Assembly: GCA_030280995.1 (NCBI GenBank)
Contig: JASXTE010000017.1
Location: forward strand, 23,264,498 to 23,328,497
Reading direction: 5' to 3'
DNA length: 64,000 nt
DNA from: Hemileia vastatrix
Taxonomy: Eukaryota; Basidiomycota; Pucciniomycetes; Pucciniales; Zaghouaniaceae
The position numbers and the translations under genes are program-made. The notes beneath the pieces were generated by a model that was given only the letters and a program-made list of their open reading frames with translations, had not been told where the DNA came from and ran no database searches. This document shows, one piece after another, positions 31,761-45,023 of this stretch. Numbering within the stretch: the first letter of the stretch is position 1; each line of letters begins with the position of its first letter.

Positions 31761-32999
31761 GTGAGCATTTTAAAAGAAAAAAGTTCTATAATACTAAGCT
31801 ATAGAGATCATCCAAGATGGGTTGGTTATCCTTTCTAAAACTAATTTATAAAGAAGCCCAGGCCACTGTAATATTTAAAGACAGTGAAGGCACATATTAT
31901 AAGTGTCAGTGTATCTAGTATATAAGTATGATTTAATAGTATTTATTAATGGTCCTATTACTTATTTATAAATTATTTAGTGATTAAACCTCAGGGGAAG
32001 ACTAATAAAATAATTATACTCAAATAAAACTCACAATACTTGGATTTAAATGCATGCTAGTGGTGGAAAATAGATAAATAGAATATAGTTATAGCTTATA
32101 TAATGATAATATCAATTTATAAAGGCATTATAATATATTTTTAAATGATAATAATTGTGTTTAAATGTTTAATTGATTTGTAGTAAGTAAGTGATGTCCA
32201 ATAACCGTCAAAATCCTCCCTTACTTATACCAAAATCCACTGGAGTGCACAGACCTTCAATCCAGATGATGTCACTGCTATCCCCAGCAATTACAGCACT
32301 GTGAGGGCCCATCACCTCCCCATGGCGTCCAGTTCAAGCAGATTCAACACACAGACCTCCAGTAAGGACCCTCCATCACAATTAATGATACCACAGACCC
32401 ATACCATAAATAGAAAATCCAGATATAAGCTGATACCATGAAGAAACTGGTAAAATAACTAATCCAAAAGGAATAAAATGAAACAAAAAGCATATAAAGG
32501 AAAAAAATTAAATTTCCAAGCCCCCAATAACATCCCCAAGCATCCATATTAACCCAGAAATGACCTCCCAACCCATAAATCCATGAATATCCATCCAAGG
32601 AAACAGATTAAGTTGTCCAAACTGAGTGCATGCACCACGGGAAATCTGGTGGTGAACTGCTAGCAGTTCCCTCTTTTTGAAACTATCAGGAATTTGTCAG
32701 GAAACTGTTGGGAAAACATCCTGAAACTTTCAGAAAGATGTTTTTAAATCTGATGAAAAAACATTGAAAAAATAAACTGTCACAGATTGAATCCAGAACA
32801 ATCCCTCCTTGAGCAGAGCTTAAGAACCACATTGAACATCAGTTAATCTCAGGTTTGGCAAAAGGTTGAACAACATCACTTAGCATACCTTAATATTCAA
32901 ATATTAAACTTGAATATATGTTGCGTGTATGATATAGATGCATATGCATTTGAATTTGCATGGTGGATACTTATTGCATGCTAAAAATTGATGTGAAAT

Positions 33000-33300
33000 G
33001 CCTATCCAAAGTGTATGCATAATGACTATGAAGAATAAATATGCATAAAAAATATGCATAAAAATATGCATAAAAAATATGCATAGTGATTATGCATAAA
33101 AATATGCATAAAAATATGCATATTGAATATGCAAAAAAAAGGTGCATATATGTATATGAATAGAATATATTAATATGCATATAAATCAGTATAATGAATA
33201 TGCATATGAATATGCATAAATATGCATAATGATTGAAAAATGCAAAAAAAATGATGCTTAACGAGTATATTTTATGCATAAATAGAAATATGCAATATAA
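33000..33300. repeat. ATGCAT-rich simple repeat
   Basis: Dense repeats of TATGCATAAAAA and ATATGCATA. The minus-strand frame 32971-33351, rich in Ile/Cys/Tyr/Phe, is an artefact of it. 33301-33880 shows no gene. Confidence 0.7.
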
Positions 33301-33879
33301 ATTCATATTGCATACAGATAACACTGGCAAACCATTTTGACCAAAACTCATACTAAATTTTCATTGTGGACTAAAGGTGTGAGGGAAGGAAGAAAAACAG
33401 TCCAACGTTAGAAAAATGCTACATGCACTCATTTTGTAGCAGAGCAAATGAGAAGTGCTGAATTATGGTTGGTGCCCATAATATCATAATTTTATTTAAT
33501 TGTCTTCAATATTGAAAAGACTTTAGGTCGGTCGGTATGGATCTAGCTGTGCCAGGGTCTAATCTAATTATTTTAACAATTTCTTAATAATTAACGGGCT
33601 TTAATACAAAAACAGGTTGTATTTTTTGTGGGATATTGGATATGATAAGGTCTTTTGTAAAAAAACTTATATTGTTTAAAAATATTCCTGAATCAGATGT
33701 GGGATAATCACTACAAAAAATTGTAGTACTGTGGGCAATAAAATATATGCACAAGCAGTAAAGAAAAGACCAAGTGAACCCTTTTTGTGCAGTGGGAATC
33801 ATTAGAGTGGAATTGTGGATGAAAAATATAATTCATTATTACCATTTTATTTAATCAAAAAATTTATAATATTAAAAAG

Positions 33880-36800
33880 AACTATTGATTAATTGGTATT
33901 TGACCTTTGTGCCTCACTCATATTTATCATTTGATTGATTTTTGTCACCATTATGTTATTAATATTATAAGTATAGCAAAAACGCATGTGCCAAATGCAT
34001 ACCGGGTGATGTTACACCTTTTATAATATTATTAAATAAAGGTAAAAAAATTTGAAAATGATTTGTTTTACAAAAAATAAATTGATATCCAAAAGCAATA
34101 TGAGGGATAAAAAGGTAAAATTAAAGGGATCAAATATGAAATAAAAAATTAAAGTGAAATTCCTCCCATCAAGAGCAAGTAGACATGATGGGGTGAACGC
34201 CCACCTGTGGCACTAAACTTAGACTATAATTTCTTTTCTGTAAAAATAAAAAAAAATCCACTGGAGCTTTACCAAAACTTCAGGATGACAATTTTGCCAT
34301 ATCAAACAACTTCTAGTGCAATTATTGAAGAAAAATTCATTTTCATTGCAATAGAGAGAATTGATCACATCAGACTGCATGTGACCAAAAGTGTCCAGCA
34401 CAAGTTTGGCCAAACTTGTGCTGGGCACTTTTATGATGGAGGTTAACTAGGGTGGAATTTTTCTTCAGTTCATCTGGTATTTCTTATAAACATGTCCACT
34501 GGTATTTGATCTTTGTGCCTCACTCATATTTATCATTTGATTGATTTTTTGTCATTATTATGTTTTAATATTATAAGTATAGCAGAAACTCGTGTGCCCA
34601 ACACATACCGGGTGATGTTACACCTTTTATAATATTATTAAATAAAGGTAATAAAATATGAAAATGATTTGTTTTACAAAAAATAAATTGATATACAAAA
34701 GCAATATGAGGGATAAAAAGGTAAAATTAATCTCAAAGAGATCAATTATGAAAAACAAAATACTAGTAAAATTCTTGCTCTCAAGAGCCAGTAGAAGTGT
34801 TGAAAAAAATGGGAGCCATCAGGGCTAAATTGTAATAAGTGACCTTTTTTTTAAAGATAAAAAATTATACACCTGAGGTTGGGAAGAACAACAGGTGGAT
34901 GATTCAGCTAAACAAAACTGCTTGTAGTGAAGTTTAATAAAAAAATGTTTTTTTGTTGCAATATAGAGAATTGATCCCATCTGACTGCACGTGACTAAAA
35001 GTGTCCAGCACAAGTTCGGCCAAACTTGTGCTGGACACTTTTATGATGGAGAGTAGCTTGGGTGGAAATTTACTTCAGTTCCTTCATCTTGTATCTCTCA
35101 TAAACATGTCTACTGGTATTTAATCAGTCTGTATCTTTCATATTTATCATTCGATTAATATTTTATCACCATTATATTATTAATGTTATTAGTATAGCAA
35201 AAACTTGTGTGCCAAATGCATACCATGTGAAGTTATACCTTCAATACTTTTTTAAAATAGACGTAAATAAATATGGAAAGGATTAGTTTTACAAAAATTA
35301 AATAGAAATTTAAAAGTAAAAAGAGGAATAAAAGAGTAAAATAAAAGTCAAAGAGTTAAAATATGAAAAAAATACTGGTAAAAATCCTGCTAACAAGAGC
35401 CAGTAGAGGTATTAAAGCAAATGAGAGCCATCAGGGCTTAATTGTAATAAGTGACCTTTTCTTTAAAGATAAAAAATTATACACCTGATATTGGGCAGAA
35501 CAGCAGGTGGATGATTCAGCTAAACCAAACTACTTCTAGTGAAATTTGATAAAAAAAAATTTTTTTTGCCATACAGAGAATTGATCCCATCTGACTGCAC
35601 ATGACCAAAAGTGTCCAGCACAAGTTCGGCCGAACTTGTGCTGGACACTTCTATGATGGAGAGCGGCTGGGGTAGAATTTTTCTTCAGTTCATCTGGAAT
35701 TTCTTACAAAGATGTCTACTGGTATTTTATCTTTGTGCCTCACTCATACATATTGTTTGATTATTTTTTTGTCTTAATTATATTATTAATTATATAAGTA
35801 TAGCAAAAAATTGTGTTCCAAATGCATACTGAGTGATGTTACACCTTTTATAATATTATTAAAAAAATGTATAAAAATATTAAAATAATTTATTTTAAAT
35901 ATTATTATTTGATATCCAAGAGCAATATGAGGAATAAAAAATTAATTTAAAGCGATCAAATATGAAAAACGAACTCCAAGTATTATTGCTAATATCAAAG
36001 GACAGTAGAGATGTTGAAGCAAATGAGAGCCATCAGGGATAAATTGTACTTAATTGATTGTTTTTTAAAGATAAAAAATTGTGTACCTGTGGTTTGGATG
36101 AACTCTAGGTGGATAATTCAGCTATATCAAACTACATCTAGTGAAGTTTCTTATCAAATAATTTTTTTCATTTCCATAGAGAGAATTTATCCCATCTAAC
36201 TGCACCTGACCAAAAGTGTCCAGCACAAGTTCGGCAGAACTTGTGCTGGACACTTTTATGATGGAGAGTAGCTAGGGTGCAGGTCTTCTTCAGTGCAACT
36301 GTTATTTTTTTAAAACATGTCAAATGGTATTTGATCTTTCTGTGTTATTCATATTTTATTATCTGATTAATTTTTTGTCATTAGAATTTTATTAATTTTA
36401 TTAGTATAAAAAAAACTTGTGCGCCAAATGCATGCCATGTTATATTACACCTTTTATAATATTATTAAAAAATGTTAAAAAAATATGAAAATGATTTCTT
36501 CTCCAAAATTATAAATTAATATCCAAATGTAACATGAGTGATAAAAAAGTAAAGTAAAAGAGATCAAATATGAAAAAGAAAAATTCAAGAAAAATTCCTG
36601 CCTTCAAGAGCCAGTAGAGGTGTTGAAACAAATGGGTGCCATCACAGCTAAATTTGATAAAACTTAATTTTTTTTAAAGATAAAAAATTTTTCACCTGAG
36701 GTTTGGAAAAACTCAAGGTGGATAATTCAGCCATACCAAACTACTTCTAATGTAATTATTTATCATTTTTTTAATTTAATTTCCACAGAGAGAATTGATC

Positions 36801-39800
36801 CCATCTGACTGCACCTGAAAAAAAGTGTCCAGCACAAGTTCGGCCAAACTTGTGCTGGACACTTTTATGATGGAGAGTAGCTAGGGTGGAAGTGTTTCTC
36901 AGTACATCAGTTTTTTGTTTTTCACATTTCTATTGGGTTTTTAACTTTTTTTTATCATTCATATTTATCTTATAATTAATTTTTTGTCACCATATATATT
37001 ATTAATGTTTCTAGTATAGCAAAAACCTGCATGCCTAATGCAAAATTGATGATGTTACAACTTTAATAATATTATTATATAAAGTTAAAAAAATATGAAT
37101 ATGTTTAGTTTTTAAAAAAATAAATTGATATTTAAAATTAAAAAGAGTAATAGAAAAGTAAAATGAAAATAAATGGGATCAAATACAAAATAAAAAATAC
37201 AAGTAAAATTTTTACTATCAAGAGCCAGAAGTGGTGTTGGGACAGTTGGGGACCCCTAGGTCAAGACTTGGTCTAAACTTACTTTTATGTATAGCTAACA
37301 AATTTTGAAATGAGGTTTGGAAAGACTTCCAGGGGATAATTTTACAATATTAAACATTCTTTACTTCAATAATTGAGTGAAATATCATTTTTATTGCCAT
37401 AGAGAGAATTTATCTCATATGACTTCATGCAACCAAAAGTGTCCAGCACAAGTTTGGCTGAACTTGTGCTGGACACTTTTATAATTAAGAGTAGGCATAC
37501 AGAAAATCTTCTTAAACTCAAAAGGGATTTCTTATAAACATTTCCACTGGAATTTGATCTTCCTGTGTCATTTAAATTTACCATTTGATTAATTTTTTGT
37601 CATCATTATATTGTTAACATTATTACTATAGTAATAACTTGTGTGAAAAATGCATACCAGGTGGTGTTCCACCTTTAATCATATATTATTAAATAAAGGT
37701 ATAAGAGTATGAAAATTATTTATTTTAAAAATTAAAAATTGATATCCAAAGCAATATGAGCAATAAAAAAGTAAAATAAAAGGGATAAAATAAGAAAAAA
37801 AAATCTAAGGAAAATTCCCACTATCAATAACAAGTAGAGGTGTTAGATCAAATGTGCACCACCAGGGCTAAACTTGCACTATATTTTCTTTTTTGTTAAA
37901 CCAAAGAAAGTGTCCTGATGAGTTTTGAAAATTCATCAGGAGGAAATTTTGGCAATATCAAACTACTTATTGTGCAATGATTGAGAAAAATGTCATTTTC
38001 ATTTCCATAGAGTAAATTTATCGTATCTGACTGCATGAAACCAAAAGTGTCCAGCACAAGTTCAGCCAAACTTATGATGGACACTTTTATGATGGTGAGT
38101 ATCTAGGGTGCAGGTCTTCTTCAGTTCATCAGGTATTCCTTATAAACAAATCCACTTGTATATGATCTTTCTGTGTCATTCATATTTATCATTTGATTCA
38201 TTGTTTTTCACCATTATAATATTAATGTTATTAGTATTGAAAAAATTTGTAAGCCAAATGCATACTGGGAGATGCTACATCTTTCCTAATCTTATTAAAT
38301 AAACGTAAAAAAAATATGAAAATTATTAGTTTTACAATAAATAAATTGATATTTGAAAGCAAAAACAGGAATAAAAAAGTAAAATAAAAGTGATTAAATA
38401 TGAAATTAAACATTCAAATAAAATTTCTGCCATCAAAGATAATTTGAGTTTTCAAACCAAATTTTCACCACCAGTTCTAGATTTGGAATATGTTTTCTTT
38501 TTTTAAAAATTAATAAAAGTGTCCACCTGATGTTTTCCAAAAAATCAGGAGGATAGTATAGCAGTATAAAGATACTTCTTGTGCAATGATTGAGCAAAAA
38601 TTCATTTTAACTTCCATTGAGTAAATTTATCCCATCTGACTGCATGCAACCAAAAGTGTCCAGCACAAGCTCAGCTGAAATTGTGCTGGACACTTTTATG
38701 ATGGAGAGTAGCTAGGGTGCAAGTCTTCTTCAGTTAATATTATATTAATTTTAAAAATGTCTATGGGTATTTGATCTTTCTGTGTCATCCATATTTATTA
38801 TTTGATTATTTTTTAGTCACCATTATATTATTAATGTTTTTAGTATAGCAAAAAAATGTGTAATGGATGTACACTGGATGATTTTACAACTTTAATAATA
38901 TAATATAATAAATATAAAAAAATGTGAAAGTTATCAGTTTTACCAAAATAAAATTGATATTTAAAAGCTAAAGGATAAATAAAAGGGTAAGATTAAAATT
39001 AAAGAGATCAAACATGAAATAAAGATATTAAGTATAATTTCTGCTATCATGAGCCAGTAGAGGCTTCAAAAAAAATGGGCACCATCATAGATTAACATGG
39101 ATCAAATTTACTTTTTACCAATGGAAAAAATTGTCTACCTTAGGTTTGGACAAACTTCCAGGGGACAATTTGTCTATATAAAACTACTTTCAGTGCAATG
39201 ATGGAGTGATAATTAAGTCTCATTTCCATAAAAAGAATTGATTGCGTCTGATGGCATGCAACCAACAGTGTCCAGCACAAGTTTGGCCAAACTTGTGCTG
39301 GACACTTTTATCATGAAGAGTAGCCAGGGTGCACGTCATTTTTAATCATCTGAAATTTCTTATAAACATTTCCACTGTTATTAAATCTTTGTGTCTCACT
39401 CATATTTATCAATTGATTAATTTTTTGTCACCATTATATTATTAATATTATCAGTATAGCCAAAAATTGTGTGCCAAATGAATACTGGGTGATGTTACAC
39501 CTTTTATAATATTATTAAATAAAGGTAAAAAAATATTAAAATGATTTATTTTACAAAAAATAAACTTCTATCCAAAAGCAATATGAGAGGAATAAAGTAA
39601 AATAAAAGAAATCAAAGATGAAAATTAAAATCCAAGTTAAATTCCTTCCATAAACAGAAAAAAGAGATGTTGAATTAAATTAGAACAATCAGGGCTAAAC
39701 TTGCACTAAATTTTCTTTTTTGTAAAAATAAAAAAAAATCCACTTGAGCTTTACCAAAACTTCAGCATGAATATTTTGTGATATCAAACTACTTCTAGTG

Positions 39801-41930
39801 TAATTTTATATCAAAAATTTATCTTCATTTCCATAGAGAGAATCGCTCCCATCTGACTTCACCTGACCATAAGTGTCCAGCACAAGTTTGGCCGAACTTG
39901 TGCTGGACACTTTTATAATGCAGAGTAGCTAGGGTAGAATTTTTCTTCAGTTCATCTAGTATTTCTTACAAACATGTCTACTGGTATTTTATATTTGTTC
40001 CTCACTCATTAATATCATTTGATTAATTTTTGGTCGCCATTATATTATTAATTTTATAAGTATATAAAAAACTCATGTGCCAAATGCATACCAGGTGATG
40101 TTATGCTATTTATAATATTATTAAATAAATGTATAAAAATATGAAAATAGTTTATTTTAAAAATTATTAATTGATATCCAAAAGCAATATTAGGAATAAA
40201 AAATTAAGTTAAAGGGATCAAATATGAAAAAAGAAATCCAAGTAATATTCCTACTATCAAAGGCCAGTAGAGGTGTTGAAGCGAATGAGAGCCATCAGGG
40301 ATAAATTGTACTAAATTGACTTTTTTTCAAAGATAAAAAATTGTGCACCTGTGGTTTGGATAAAATCTAGGTAGAAAATTTTGCTATGTAAAACTACTTC
40401 TAGTGAAGTTTTTTATCCAAAAAAATTTTTTCATTGCCATAGCAAGAATTGATCTCATATGACTGCAACTGACCAAAAGTGTCCAGCACAAGTTTGGCCA
40501 AACTTGTGCTGGACACTTTTTTGATGGTGAGTATCTAGGATGCAGCTCTTCTTCAGTGCAACTGGTATTTTTTTAAAACATATCCACTGGTATTTGATCT
40601 TTCTGTTTTATTAATATTTTATCATTCGATCAATTTTTTGTTACCAGTATATTATTATTTTTATTAGTATAGCAAAAAAACATGTGCCAAATGCTTACAG
40701 GGTGATGTTAAACCTTTAATAATTCTATTAAATACAGGTAAAAAATTATGAAAATTATTTGTTTTACATAAAATTAATTGATATCTAAAAGAAAAAAAAG
40801 GGATAAAAAGAAATAGGTTGAATAATAGGGATTTTATATGAAATTCAAAATTCAAGCTAAATGCCTACTTTTAAGGCTCAGAAGAAGTGTTGGATAAAAT
40901 GGTCATCATCAGGAATAAAATTTTACTTAATTTGATTTTTTGAAAAACTAAATGAAGTTTTCAACTGATTTTTTTCCAATATTTAGTTGGACACTTTATC
41001 TATATCAAATTACTTCTAGTACCATGATTGACCAAATTAAATCCTCATTTCCATATGCGGAATTGATCCCATATGGCTGGACCAGGCCAAAGGTGTTAAC
41101 CACAAGTTTGAGAATTCTTCTGGTGGACACTTTTATTATGGACAGTAGTAGGGTGCAAGTCTTCTTTAGTTAATCTAGTATTCCTCATAAACATTTCCAA
41201 CTTATTTTTGGCCAAAAATAAGGTGGAAAGTTTTTCCATATAAAATTACTTCTAATGCCATGATTGACTAAAAATTGATTCTCATTGCCATATAGAGAGT
41301 TGATCCCATATGACTGGATCTGGCAAAAGTGTCACCACAATTTTTGATAAACTTAAGTTTGAAAATTTTATGATGGAAAGTAATTGCAAGTCTTCTTCAT
41401 TTCATCAAGTAATCCTCCTAAAAATTTCCACCTGTATTTTGGCCAAACTTCAGGTGGACACTTTGGCCATATTAAATTAATTCTAGTTCCATGTTGATAA
41501 AAAACTGATACTTATTGCCATTTATAGATATTAAACCCATCAGACTGTGGCTTTCCAAAAGTGTCTACATGAATTATGGCTAAACCTCAGTTGGACACTT
41601 TTATGATGCAGAGTAGCTAGGGCAAAAGTATTCTTCAGTTAATTTGGTATTCATAATAAATTTATCCTTCTGAAGTTTATCCTAACTTGAGGTGGACAAT
41701 TTCGGAAAGCACCAGTTAGTCATTATCCATCAAAAAAGTGTTCACCAAAATTTTGGCTAAACTTGTGGTGGACCCCTTTGATAAGCCACAGTCAGATGAG
41801 ATCAACTCTTTAGATGGGAATGAGGATGATGTTTTGGTCAATCATGGAAATAGAAGTAGTGTGATGTGGCCAAATTACCCCCCTGAAGGTCAGACAAACC
41901 TCAGAAGGACAATTTTTAGCAGGTAGTAAC
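33880..41930 (+). repeat. 610-bp satellite array with 42-bp palindromic core
   Basis: Core palindromes start at 34389, 34999, 35609, 36214, 36823, 37437, 38045, 38654, 39266, 39871 and 40477, with a decayed one at about 41089, giving periods of 605-614 bp. The core is AAGTGTCCAGCACAAGTT, then YGGCCR, then AACTTGTGCTGGACACTT. The remainder of each unit is AT-rich with landmarks TGCATACCGGGTGATGTTAC and CCCATCTGACTGCA. From 41089 the spacing shrinks to about 235 bp (41327, 41559, 41736), and the final part (41736-41930) is in reverse orientation. No coding capacity. A transposon-internal or centromere-type satellite are both possible. Confidence 0.9.
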
Positions 41931-42547
41931 TGATAAAAATCCATTTATCAGAAGGAAAATCTTTTATTGGATAGATGCCAAGGTTTCATACTTGTGTATT
42001 ATGGTCAGTATTAATTTTGAAAGTGTCTGTCCAAGCAATTTCATTGCCCATCATGACTCATTTTGTTTTAAATGTTTCAAACTGCGTGATACAGTATTAA
42101 GGTGTCACATAGTATAATTAAGTTCTATTACGTACCCTCCTATGATGCCTAAATTTATAATTTAATATCTTACATAATAATTTTTTTTATATAAATTCAT
42201 CAATATTTTTTTTGATTATCAAATTTAATAGAGCAAGTATCCTGAATTATTATATATGCAAAAGCTTAGGTTAGATCAATTTGTGCTCAATTTGTTCTCA
42301 TCAGAGGAACAAAATCAAGTTCTGGAGGATTAACTTGTTCATAATTTGGAATCAGTTGATATTCTGTCTATAATCAATCTGAGAATAAATGTAAATCTAA
42401 CTCTAATTTACTTATGTTTATAAAGTATTCATAAACCTGGCATATTTAAGGGACACTCTAAATTTCAAGAGAGGGGATTGCTAGCAATTCACCCCTAGAT
42501 TTCCTGTGGTGAATTATTTTTCAAATAACTAATTTCTTCAATTTTAG

Positions 42548-44512
42548 CTGTTGCTAGTGGAAAACATCTTCCACCAAATGATCAAATTGTCATCATTGAT
42601 CTCACAAACGAACCTAAAAGAAGGGCTTCAAAAAGAAAACAGGCCATTAAGGTTTCCAGCCATCCTGTTCTATCTGACTCAGAGGATGACTCCCAGCCTC
42701 ACTCAAAGCTACGTTCACTATACAAAAAGGATGCACCCAAGAGGCAAAGGTTATCAGCTAATCTAGATTCTTCACTACCACAAGCCTCAACCTCCGAGAT
42801 ACCTCCTCCCCCAGAGGAAACTTCATCAGCTCCCTGTATCCCCAATCCTTCTGTCTCTATTCCTGAACCTGCTAATAATATTAAAGCTCCATCACTCCCT
42901 TCAAAGAAACCTGCTGGTTCTAAAGCAACTTTTACCAAATCTATCATCCAATTAACCCCTTCTAAAACTCCCACTTCTAAAACTCCCCCTGCTAAATCTC
43001 CCACTTCTACATCTCCCCCTGCTCCATCTCCCCCTGTTCAATCTCCTGCTCAGTCCCCCTCAACTCAAACTCCTGTTAATGCTCCAGCTAAAAAATCTAT
43101 CCCTGATGAATCCTCAAGACCCTTATCTGCTTCAACTTCATTGAAACTGGCTGGCCCTCCAGAATCTTCTTCAACTTCAAAAGAACAAATTTCTATCCCT
43201 GCTTCAGTTCATACACCTGCTTCCTCTACATCTTTCCCTCCCGAACCCACTTCAGCTCCCATTGCCTCATCTTCAACTGCTGTTCCTTCCACTGCCCCAG
43301 CTTCTACATCCAATCCAGATAATGAGGCATCATCATCTACTGCTAAATCAAATTACTGCTTTGTCTTGGCCCAGCATAGAGAATCTGTGGAAAAAATTTG
43401 TTCCACATTTTCAGGTAGAATGGATCGAGATGCCTGGAGGAAAATAGCATTAAATTCTTACAGTATATAGGAGTATCATCACTCTATCAAGGTTGATTCC
43501 TCTAGTGAGACAAATAATTCAAAAAACTGTGCATGGCAGCAAGAAAGCTGCTCTATAGGGAAATGGCTTCAGCAGGTTTTGAATTTAGGTATGTTATTTC
43601 ATATTTTCATCTGAATTATAATAGCAGTGGTTGACGTTTTTTACAGCACCTTCTTGCCTCCTTCCCTAAGAATCTGAACTATGGTATCGATGTGACATCT
43701 TCCATACAGGCTTTATCAACAGTAAATTCAAGAATTCAACCTACTTATTTACTGCTCTTCTCCAGCTAAATGAGCCATCAAAGGGTCAGAAGAATTCTTG
43801 GGCTCATCTTATAATGGAAGCAATCAGTTTATCCGGACCCCAATTAAATTCTTCAAGAGAAACTTTTCAGACTGGCAGCACTGAAGATAGTGTCCTAGAT
43901 GCTATCTCATACTTGGAGAGCTTGAAGATACAGAAAGATGTCAAAAATGAAGAGAAATCAGATGCACTGTCAACTAGTAAGAAGGTTTCTATTGGACATC
44001 TCACTCTTCTTCATGACTGAATCCTTGATATGCTTCAATTTTTGACTATGTTGAAGGGATACTCCAAAAAACCTGACTTTTTGTTGGAAGAAAAAACTGG
44101 GGATACTTTGGTTAAATCAAAAACAAACACAGAACTTCTGTCAGAAAACTAGGATAAAAACTATTCTTGTCTAGCTTTTTTCTTTGCTGGTGGGGTAAGA
44201 GGTTTGTTTTTGTGCAAGGATGATATCAGGAAGGAAAGATATGTTTTTTTTGCTGAGCTAATTGAGGTCACCGATTGGCTCAAGAAGAGTCACAAAAACA
44301 GGGATAGAGTCAAGTGGCCCAGGACACATAAATACATTGTTGATATTATTTTTACCTGTCTGGGTTCTGAAAATTTTTTCAATAAGTTTAGTATGAGTAT
44401 TGAAGACATTTCAATGGCTATTGTTTTAGATTTTTTAGAGCAATGGTCTGTAGATACTAAAAACCAGGAACTTCCATGGATTGGAAAGGGGGGAAAAAGA
44501 TCAGCCTCCTAG
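42548..44512 (+). pseudogene. Accessory protein A of the large Tnp2 element
   Basis: The frame is open from about 42548 to 43470 with no ATG near its start, so the first exon lies upstream or was lost. It begins VIIDLTNEPKRRASKRKQ (nuclear-localisation-like). About 250 residues of Ser/Thr/Pro-rich disorder with PPAKSPTS-type repeats follow, then a more ordered part CFVLAQHRESVEKICSTF. A TAG at 43468-43470 interrupts it, but the frame continues to a GTATGT donor near 43590. The later frame (about 43740-44512, with TGA at 44018 and TAG near 44150) ends in RYVFFAELIEVTDWLKKSH and VKWPRTHKYIVDIIFTCLG. I do not recognise the family. It lies upstream of two other accessory-type genes and a Tnp2 transposase. 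Confidence 0.45.
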
Positions 44513-45023
44513 TATATGCTTGTAAAAACATTGCTTTATTTTTTTAAATAAATATGATCTGATTATCTTTTTCATGTTTGCTTGCTTGAATCTAAAATTT
44601 TTTCCATCCTAATATATTTTATAAAAAGATCAATTGATGGCTATGAATTACTAATTTCCATTTCCATGGAAGAGTGAAATATATTTTACAAATTAATAAT
44701 ATTGAGTAAAAGTTCATATTTTTGACCAGAAAGAATCAATTGCAATTTTTTTTACCTAATGGCTATCTTATTATGGATGTTTTAGAATTCTTACTATAAA
44801 TTTATTTCTTCTTGTCAGATATAATGAATAATGCATATTATAATTATTTTGTTCTAAGAAGGTTCTATGATATTTCAAAACTTGCCTTATTTCCTAATAA
44901 CAACCACATTCAACATCTACCTTCAAGATTATCAAATCTTTTTTTTTTTACTAAGCCAAGTTATCCTCAGAAATGGACATCAGTACAGATGATAATTATT
45001 TTTCATGTTTGTGATCTCAACTC

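Larger units (their letters stand above)
32633..42511. mobile_element. TIR-bounded 9.9-kb unit enclosing a satellite array
   Basis: The left end (32633-32671) and the inverse of the right end (42473-42511) match at 33 of 39 positions, starting CACCACGGGAAATCT and CACCACAGGAAATCT. Both contain a palindrome, GAACTGCTAGCAGTTC on the left and a near-palindromic TTGCTAGCAATTC on the right. No target-site duplication is visible (ATG left, AAT right) and no transposase lies inside. It could be one non-autonomous element or two separate ends. Confidence 0.45.

Noticed and set aside
32344..32598. Aromatic-rich minus-strand frame resembling a membrane protein
   Set aside because: No homologue recognised, AT-rich interval without splice or start context, and the composition follows the base bias.
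32971..33351. 126-codon Ile/Cys/Tyr/Phe-rich frame
   Set aside because: Product of the ATGCAT simple repeat.
33880..41930. CRISPR-like appearance of regularly spaced palindromes
   Set aside because: The period is 610 bp with the whole unit repeated, not short repeats with unique spacers, and the genome is eukaryotic.
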